The notes beneath the pieces were generated by a model. The model saw only the letters and a program-made list of their open reading frames with translations. It was not told the origin of the DNA and did not search any database. Source: VFZN01 sp050249615 (GTDB lineage: Bacteria > Acidobacteriota > Vicinamibacteria > Vicinamibacterales > UBA2999). From it: a stretch of 64,000 nucleotides of DNA. Where the stretch lies: positions 1 through 64,000 of the forward strand of contig JBFWQE010000005.1 in NCBI GenBank assembly GCA_050249615.1, in the 5' to 3' direction. Numbering within the stretch: position 1 is the first letter of the stretch; each line of letters begins with the position of its first letter. Below are positions 56,571-64,000 of the stretch, in pieces. A program made the position numbers and the translations under genes.

Positions 56571-57190
56571 TGCACCGGGGGCTTGCCGCCGGCCGGCTTG
56601 GCCGCGTCGAGCTTCTTGATGACGTCCGTCGAGATGTCGAGGGCCGCATCCGCCCACACGAGCCCGGCGTCGGGACCGTTGAAGATGAAGTGCAGCCCCT
56701 TCTCCCGACCGATCTCCTGGAGCACGGGCTCGAGCCTCACCTGGAACTCCTGCTGCAGCTGCTGCTGGAGCTCCTGGACCTCGGCCTGCGCGTCCTGCGT
56801 GAACCGCTGAATCTCGACCTGCAGCCGTTCGACCTGCTTCTGCAGTTCGCCCGCGGCCGTCACGCTGAGCACGCCGGCTTCCTTCTCGAGCTTCTGCTGC
56901 GCCGTCTGCAGCTGCTTGTTCTTCTCGTTCAGCTCCGCGGCCTTCTTCTGCTGGAGCGCCTGGATCTTCGTCGTCGCGGCCTTGCCCTCGGCCGACTCGT
57001 TCGCGATGCGCTGCAGGACGACGTAGGCGACTTTCGAGCCTTCGGGGAAAGGGCGCGGTGGGGCGGGCTGTGCCGCCTGCGGCGCCGGGGCGGGCGCGGT
57101 GGCCTGCGGCGCGGGCGCCGCCGGCGCCTGCGCGAACACGGGCGCGGCCGCCATCAAGGTAATCGTGCCGACAACGGCGAAGGCTCTCAT
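56567..57190 (-). CDS. skp: OmpH/Skp periplasmic chaperone
   Basis: Holds outer-membrane proteins during transit to BAM. The 207-residue precursor (from MRAFAVVGTITLMAAAPVFA) has a signal peptide, an Ala/Pro-rich spacer, and the long coiled-coil tentacles (about residues 70-150). YVVLQRIANESAEGKAA and the ending LDISTDVIKKLDAA fit the family. AAAGGA sits 9 bases before the ATG at 57190; an ATG at 57208 is possible. skp normally follows bamA directly; here a lipoprotein gene on the other strand is between them. Confidence 0.88.
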   Translation of the reverse strand: MRAFAVVGTITLMAAAPVFAQAPAAPAPQATAPAPAPQAAQPAPPRPFPEGSKVAYVVLQRIANESAEGKAATTKIQALQQKKAAELNEKNKQLQTAQQKLEKEAGVLSVTAAGELQKQVERLQVEIQRFTQDAQAEVQELQQQLQQEFQVRLEPVLQEIGREKGLHFIFNGPDAGLVWADAALDISTDVIKKLDAAKPAGGKPPVQ

Positions 57191-57230
57191 TCCAGTCAAT
57201 CCTTTCATATGCAATGACCAACCCGGCATC

Positions 57231-57238
57231 TTATACTA
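57231..57238. promoter_or_regulatory. Overlapping bidirectional -10 boxes (skp and lipoprotein gene)
   Basis: CTTATACT contains TATACT on the plus strand (57233-57238, 5 bases before the lipoprotein ATG) and TATAAG on the minus strand (57236-57231, upstream of skp). One short AT-rich site could serve both directions, leaderless for the lipoprotein and with a leader for skp. Confidence 0.5.
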
Positions 57239-57243
57239 CTTTC

Positions 57244-57660
57244 ATGTTCCGTTCCGTGTTCCGCCCGGTGGCGCTCGTCGCCCTGCTCACGGTGATGCCG
57301 GCCTGCAGCGATGACCAGCCCACCACGCCGACGACCCCCACCAACCCGCCGGTCACCGAAACCTTCAGCGGCTCCATCAACCCGAACGGCGGCGCCACGC
57401 ACACGTTCACGGGCTCCACGGCGGGCAACGTCACCGCCACGCTCAGTGCCGTCGGTCCCGACAGCGCCGCCATCGTCGGCTTCCTGCTCGGGGTCTGGAA
57501 CGGGAGCAGCTGCACCACGGTCACCGCCAGCGACGCGGCCTCCCAGAACACGGTCCTCTACGGCAACCTCTCCGCTTCCGCTGTTCTCTGCGTCCGCGTC
57601 TACGACGTCGGCCGCCTCACCGAAGGCGCCACCTACGAAATCACCGTCGTTCACCCCTGA
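57244..57660 (+). CDS. Small lipoprotein with PPC-like beta domain
   Basis: A 138-residue protein with a lipoprotein signal ending in Cys21 (LVALLTVMPAC), a Thr/Pro linker (TTPTTPTNPPV) and one beta-rich domain (TFSGSINPNGGATHTF to YEITVVHP) resembling bacterial pre-peptidase C-terminal (PPC) domains. Two cysteines in the domain (SSCTT and VLCVRV) may pair. No catalytic motif is present. The ATG at 57244 is chosen over an upstream ATG (57214) because the -10 box lies between them. It sits, on the opposite strand, between bamA and skp. Function unknown. Confidence 0.75.
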   Translation: MFRSVFRPVALVALLTVMPACSDDQPTTPTTPTNPPVTETFSGSINPNGGATHTFTGSTAGNVTATLSAVGPDSAAIVGFLLGVWNGSSCTTVTASDAASQNTVLYGNLSASAVLCVRVYDVGRLTEGATYEITVVHP

Positions 57661-57666
57661 ACGGCG

Positions 57667-60357
57667 TCAGAACGTCGAGCCCACCGCGAACCGGAACTGG
57701 AAGGCCTTCGCCGGCCGCAGGCTGTTCGTGTAGACGCCGCCGCGCTGCGGGTTGAAGGCGAAGATCAACCGGAACGGCACGTTCAGCACGGGCATGAAGA
57801 ACCGGATCTCGGCGCCGGTGGATGTCTTGAACGCGCTCCGCTCCCCAACGACCCGCTTCGTCGGCGGAGGCGCGTTCGGATTGGCCAGGTAGCCGGGGTT
57901 GAATGGGTCCGTGAGCACCGTCGACGGATCCGGCACGACCTCGGTGATGTCCTCCTTCATCGCGAAGGACTCGCCGCGCACCCGCACCTGGCCCGCGTCG
58001 TAGAACAGGATCAGGCGGACCGGGCCGGCGATGGAGATCATGTACTCCGCGTTGAACAGCAGGCTCTTGTTGCCGCCCAGCACGAGGCCCGTGTTGAGAT
58101 CGCGGGGGCCGATGGAGCGGATGTCGAATCCGCGCACGCTGTACTCCCCGCCCAGGAACAGCGTCTCGTAGATGGGGAGGTTCTCCGTGTCGCCGTAGGG
58201 CCGGACGTACTCGATCTGCCCACGCACGCCGAACGTGGTCCGCGGCGTCATCCGCCACAGCTGAACGGCCTCGAAGCGGGGCTTGATGAAGTAGGTGTTC
58301 CCACCCGGGCCCGCGAAGTCGAAGCTGCTCGTGATGCGCCGCCCCATGTTCGGGAAGATCGGGTTGTCGATGGTGTTGTGAATGAAGCTGGGCGTGATCT
58401 TGCTGATGGTCCGCCGCCCGCCGGCGCCCAGCAGCAGCGAGTCGGCCAGGAACGGGTTCTGCGCGATGATCGCGGGGTTGTTGTAGAACGGGTTCAGCTC
58501 CGAGACCCGGACTCTCTCGTAGCTGTACGTGAAGAACATCCGCGAGAAGTTCGCCACCGGGAAGCCGGTGGTGAGGTTGCCGCCCGTGGCCTCCTGCGTG
58601 AACTGGTCGATGTAGCGCAGCGTCCGCTTGTAGACGTCGAAGCCGCCCGTGATGGCGCGGTCGAAGAGGAACGGCTCGGTGAACGCCAGCTGGTAGTTCT
58701 CGGCGCGCGAGCCGACCTGGACGGAGAGCGTGAGCGACTCGCCGCGGCCGAGGAAGTTCGCCGTCTGGAACGACAGCTGCCCGAAGAATCCCTCGAACTG
58801 CGACACGCCCGCGCCGAAGGTGAGCTGATTGCGGTTCTGCTCCTCCAGCTTGAGCGTGACGTCCACCTCGTTCTTGGTGTTGGGCGTCTTCTGGACGTCC
58901 ACCGCCTGGCTGCCCTGCTCCTCGATGGGCTTGAAGTACCCGAGCTGGTTCAGCCGCCGCACGCTGAACTTGAGCGCCTCGGTGCTGAAGATGTTCCCCT
59001 CCAGCAGCCGCATCTCGCGGCGGATCACGTTGTCGCGCGTGGTGGTGTTGCCCGTGAACGTGAGGCGGTTCACGAAGTACTGCTCGCCTTCGGTGAGCCG
59101 CATGGTGACGTTCACCGTGGGCTCGGCCGGCCCGGCGATCGGCCCCTCCGCCGCTTCCTGGAACTCGAGGTCCGGGAAGCCGGTGAACTCGAAGTAGCCC
59201 CCGCCGCCGTACGCCTCCCGCGCCTTGATGAGGCCGTCCCGGATCCGCTTCTCGCTGTACCAGTCGCCCTGGTCCAGCTTGAACAACGGGCGCAGGAATT
59301 CCGACTTGATGACGGTGTTGCCGTCGAAGGTGAACTGGCCCACCTTGAACCGCGGTCCCTCGTCGATGGGGATGTCCAGCTGGACCCAGCGCGTCTCCTT
59401 GTCCGGGCTGTCCTCCAGCACCTTCAACTCGGGCTGGCCGACGCGCGCCTGCACGTAGCCGCGGTTGCGGTAGAACTCGATGATCTTGTCGGCGTCTTCC
59501 TCGAACTTCGCCGCCTGGTACTTGCCGCGGCCCGTGATCCACGACAGGAACCAGTGCTCCTTCGTGGCGTCCATCTGCCGCTTGAGGCGGCCGTCCCCGA
59601 TGGCCGAGTTCCCCTCGAAGTTGATGGTCCGGACCTTGACCTGGGGGCCTTCCTGCACGTCGAAGACCACCTTCACCAGCTTGGGCCCGCCGGGCAGCGG
59701 CTCCACCGAGGAGGTCACCTCGGCGAACTCATAGCCCTTCTCGGCCATCAACCCCTGGACGATGCCTTTTACGCGGCGGACGACGCCCTCGTCCAGGAAC
59801 GAGTCGAGGCGGAGCGAGATACCCGCTTCCTTCATCTTCTCGTCCACCTTCGTGCGCTCGACCTTGGTGGACCCGGTGTAGTCCACGATTTTCACGCGGG
59901 GCCGCTCTTCCATGTGGTAGATGACCCGCTTGCCCACCACCCCGTTCGGGTAGGCGTCGTCGTTCACCTCGATCCACAGGTTGTCCAGGAAGCTGGTCCC
60001 CCAGAGGCGCTTGAAGTCCTCGAGAAGCACCTTCTCGGTATCGTCGGTGTAGGGCACCCAGACGCCGTCGCTCGGCCGGCTCGCCTGCGTCTGGATGTAA
60101 TACAGGTACGTCTGCGGTTCGATGAGCGACTCGTTTACCGGGTGGAACCGGAGCTCGAGAGAGCGCACGACCGGGGCCGATCCATCCGGCGGGGTGCGAA
60201 TCGGGGCGGCCTGAGCCGCGGGGGCCTGGACGGCGTCGGCCGCCGGCGCGAACGCGCCCGGCGCGGGCGACCCAGCCGACGACGGTACCTGTCCGGCCAG
60301 AGCCGGCACCACGCTGAGAGCCCAGAGGGCCAGGATCAATGAAAGACGCACGTACAC
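57667..60357 (-). CDS. bamA: Outer-membrane protein assembly factor BamA
   Basis: Central BAM component inserting beta-barrels into the outer membrane. The 896-residue precursor has a signal peptide (to about residue 22, PALAG), an Ala/Pro-rich segment, several POTRA repeats (for example VKVRTINFEGNSAIGDGRL and FKVGQFTFDGNTVIKSEFL), and a C-terminal barrel with the loop-6 motif GGEYSVRGFDIR. It ends in Phe, the beta-signal residue. GTG start at 60357; the 5' leader contains a 20-base palindrome. The stop lies 6 bases from the convergent lipoprotein stop. Confidence 0.95.
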   Translation of the reverse strand: MYVRLSLILALWALSVVPALAGQVPSSAGSPAPGAFAPAADAVQAPAAQAAPIRTPPDGSAPVVRSLELRFHPVNESLIEPQTYLYYIQTQASRPSDGVWVPYTDDTEKVLLEDFKRLWGTSFLDNLWIEVNDDAYPNGVVGKRVIYHMEERPRVKIVDYTGSTKVERTKVDEKMKEAGISLRLDSFLDEGVVRRVKGIVQGLMAEKGYEFAEVTSSVEPLPGGPKLVKVVFDVQEGPQVKVRTINFEGNSAIGDGRLKRQMDATKEHWFLSWITGRGKYQAAKFEEDADKIIEFYRNRGYVQARVGQPELKVLEDSPDKETRWVQLDIPIDEGPRFKVGQFTFDGNTVIKSEFLRPLFKLDQGDWYSEKRIRDGLIKAREAYGGGGYFEFTGFPDLEFQEAAEGPIAGPAEPTVNVTMRLTEGEQYFVNRLTFTGNTTTRDNVIRREMRLLEGNIFSTEALKFSVRRLNQLGYFKPIEEQGSQAVDVQKTPNTKNEVDVTLKLEEQNRNQLTFGAGVSQFEGFFGQLSFQTANFLGRGESLTLSVQVGSRAENYQLAFTEPFLFDRAITGGFDVYKRTLRYIDQFTQEATGGNLTTGFPVANFSRMFFTYSYERVRVSELNPFYNNPAIIAQNPFLADSLLLGAGGRRTISKITPSFIHNTIDNPIFPNMGRRITSSFDFAGPGGNTYFIKPRFEAVQLWRMTPRTTFGVRGQIEYVRPYGDTENLPIYETLFLGGEYSVRGFDIRSIGPRDLNTGLVLGGNKSLLFNAEYMISIAGPVRLILFYDAGQVRVRGESFAMKEDITEVVPDPSTVLTDPFNPGYLANPNAPPPTKRVVGERSAFKTSTGAEIRFFMPVLNVPFRLIFAFNPQRGGVYTNSLRPAKAFQFRFAVGSTF

Positions 60358-60379
60358 ACCTGCCGGCGCTGGCTTCGCT

Positions 60380-60399
60380 CCCCTCGACCGGTCGAGGGG
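60380..60399. other. Perfect 20-base palindrome in the bamA 5' leader
   Basis: Two 10-base arms, CCCCTCGACC and GGTCGAGGGG, with no loop, lie between clpC and bamA. There is no T-run after it on the minus strand. It is downstream of a TAGAAT -10 box, so it could be an operator or an RNA/DNA element in the bamA leader, or a clpC terminator of a non-intrinsic kind. Confidence 0.6.
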
Positions 60400-60412
60400 G
60401 GCTAAACCCCTG

Positions 60413-60418
60413 ATTCTA
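60413..60418 (-). promoter_or_regulatory. TAGAAT -10 box of bamA
   Basis: TAGAAT on the minus strand, about 55 bases before the bamA GTG, just after the clpC stop. The transcript would carry the 20-base palindrome in its leader. Confidence 0.45.
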
Positions 60419-60433
60419 CTTCACGTCACACGA

Positions 60434-62878
<2,445 letters not shown>

Positions 62879-62904
62879 CCGACGCCCTGGCCCCCTTATC
62901 GGTC

Positions 62905-62910
62905 ATTATA
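62905..62910 (-). promoter_or_regulatory. TATAAT -10 box of clpC
   Basis: Perfect TATAAT on the minus strand, 26 bases before the clpC ATG. The leader is GC-rich. No CIRCE or CtsR-type repeat is visible here. Confidence 0.6.
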
Positions 62911-63025
62911 CGGCAGAACGGCAGGGATCCGGACGACTGACGTCGGCTAAGTCACTGTGCTTCTGTGACTTCGGAGATTTGGATCGCCGCGCCAACCGCA
63001 CGGGCCGTCGGTCCCCGCCGCGGCC

Positions 63026-64000
63026 CTACCGGACGGCCGACTCCACGAGCGTCTTGAAGCGCTGCCGGATGCCCTCCGGGTTGGCCGGCGCGCTTTGGGT
63101 CATCAGGATTGTCACCAACTGCCGGCCCGGATCGTTCCAGAAGATCGTGCCCGCCGTCCCGTCCCAGCCGTACTCCCCCACCCGGGCCGGGTAGTTCACA
63201 CCAGATGGGTCGAGCACGACGTTGACGTTGGCCAGTCCCCACCCCATCCGACCCCCGCGAGCCTTCAGCACGGCCGGCGGCAGGCCGTTGCCGACGATGC
63301 GCGCCGCGGTCTCGGCCTTCAGCAGCCGCGCGCCCTCCAGTTCGCCCCCGTTGAGGAGCATCTGGCTGAATCGCAGGAAATCGGGCACCGTCGACACCAG
63401 CCCGACCGCGCCCTCCATGAGCGCGGGACGCTCCGTGAACGGAACCTCCTCGACTTCCACCGGGCGCAGCCCACCGCCGTCCGCCGGCGCATACACCGTG
63501 GCCAGCCGTGCCCACTCGTCCGGGGGCACCCAGAACTGCGTGTCGGTCATCTTCAGCGGGCGAAGCACCCGCGAGGTCAGGAACCGGTCGAAGGGCATCC
63601 CGGACCAGACCTCGACCAGGCGACCCAGGGCGGTAGTGGCCTCGCTATACCGCAACCGCGTGCCCGGGTCCTCCATCAAGGGAGCGCGAACCAGTTTGGT
63701 GACGAACCGGGACAGCGTGTCCCGCCGCGAGCGAACGCCGAGTTCGCGATAGAGGTCCGAGGTGCGGTGGCTGAGGCCTGACGTGTGGAGCAGCAGGTCT
63801 TCGACCGTGATTGGACGCGCCGGCGGACGGGCGGCGAGGCCGCTTCCCACGCGCACGTCTGCGAACTCCGGAAGGAACTTCGCGACGGGATCGTCCAGGC
63901 GGAACCGCCCTTCGTCGTGCAGCATCATCACGGCCACGGCTGTGACGGGCTTTGTCATCGAGTAGATGCGGAAAAGGGTCCGGGGCGTCATCGGCGCCCT
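63026..64000 (-). CDS. Serine hydrolase of the beta-lactamase (class C) fold, 5' end cut
   Basis: Truncated at its N-terminus by the right window edge; 324 codons are visible. The Ser-x-x-Lys motif is in RIYSMTKPVTAVAVMML, the Tyr motif appears as RYSEATTALGRL, and the C-terminal GEYGWDGTAGTIFWNDP replaces the KTG box, as in esterase-like relatives. The family includes class C beta-lactamases, DD-peptidases and EstB esterases; the last two are as likely as antibiotic resistance. It would be upstream of clpC on the same strand but separated by the clpC promoter. Confidence 0.88.
   Translation of the reverse strand, partial: RAPMTPRTLFRIYSMTKPVTAVAVMMLHDEGRFRLDDPVAKFLPEFADVRVGSGLAARPPARPITVEDLLLHTSGLSHRTSDLYRELGVRSRRDTLSRFVTKLVRAPLMEDPGTRLRYSEATTALGRLVEVWSGMPFDRFLTSRVLRPLKMTDTQFWVPPDEWARLATVYAPADGGGLRPVEVEEVPFTERPALMEGAVGLVSTVPDFLRFSQMLLNGGELEGARLLKAETAARIVGNGLPPAVLKARGGRMGWGLANVNVVLDPSGVNYPARVGEYGWDGTAGTIFWNDPGRQLVTILMTQSAPANPEGIRQRFKTLVESAVR

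Noticed and set aside
60380..60399. Palindrome as an intrinsic terminator of clpC
   Set aside because: No T-run follows on the minus strand, and it lies downstream of a plausible bamA -10 box.
63026..64000. Beta-lactamase-fold gene as an antibiotic-resistance gene
   Set aside because: The KTG box is replaced and the family includes many esterases and peptidases, so a resistance role is not supported.

Overview
The window looks like a chromosomal stretch of a high-GC, Gram-negative bacterium, most plausibly an Acidobacteriota of the Vicinamibacteria type. That placement is an inference from combined traits: an outer-membrane toolkit (BamA, Skp, LptE, LpxA, LpxI, TonB), futalosine-route menaquinone genes, bacillithiol BshC, HrcA/CIRCE heat-shock control together with ClpC, and Ser/Thr kinase-like proteins with PEGA domains. 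It is dense housekeeping DNA. No tRNA, rRNA, CRISPR array, IS element or prophage was recognised. No stretch above 300 bases lacks a gene; most larger gaps hold short tandem repeats. A run of 100 N (47650-47749) shows this is a scaffold with an unresolved gap.

Layout. 1-8024 (minus): a PEGA pseudokinase, carA, carB and a truncated comEC. 8023-14364 (plus): bshC, a PBP1B-type peptidoglycan synthase, xdhC and an MtaD-like amidohydrolase. 14458-18163 (plus): the CIRCE-controlled hrcA-grpE-dnaJ-prmA operon. 18233-19831 (minus): a DUF1028 protein and rsmE. 20007-27716 (plus): a zinc-ribbon Ser/Thr kinase, ilvE, pilT, recX, alaS, a lytic transglycosylase and rpsT. 27736-33645 (minus): leuS-lptE-holA (the E. 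coli gene order), a histone-deacetylase-like hydrolase and a DUF374 acyltransferase. rfbA (plus) follows. 34641-38123 (minus): etfB-etfA-ETF:quinone oxidoreductase. 38251-47605 (minus): tonB-like, miaA-hfq, deoB-dgt, then yceD-rpmF-plsX-fabD-fabG-acpP-fabF. 47773-57190 (minus): skp, a fabZ-lpxA fusion, lpxI, a Gfo/Idh/MocA dehydrogenase, a cysteine-less MqnE-like protein, mqnA, mqnC, a probable aminofutalosine deaminase, a UbiA prenyltransferase and menG. bamA and clpC follow upstream, then a beta-lactamase-fold protein cut by the window edge.

How the genes fit together. Fatty-acid synthesis, lipid A, outer-membrane assembly and menaquinone synthesis occupy the right half. ETF, ETF:quinone oxidoreductase and menaquinone form one electron route from acyl-CoA oxidation to the quinone pool. 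Within operons, 4-base ATGA or GTGA overlaps join at least eleven gene pairs, suggesting translational coupling. Several genes with their own promoter have a TANNNT-like -10 box only 5-8 bases before the start codon and no Shine-Dalgarno sequence, suggesting leaderless mRNAs.

The most unusual items are the MqnE-like protein that has lost the radical-SAM cysteine loop while sitting inside the mqn cluster, the FabZ-LpxA fusion, the leaderless promoter layout, and families of 7-8 base tandem repeats shared by distant intergenic sites.
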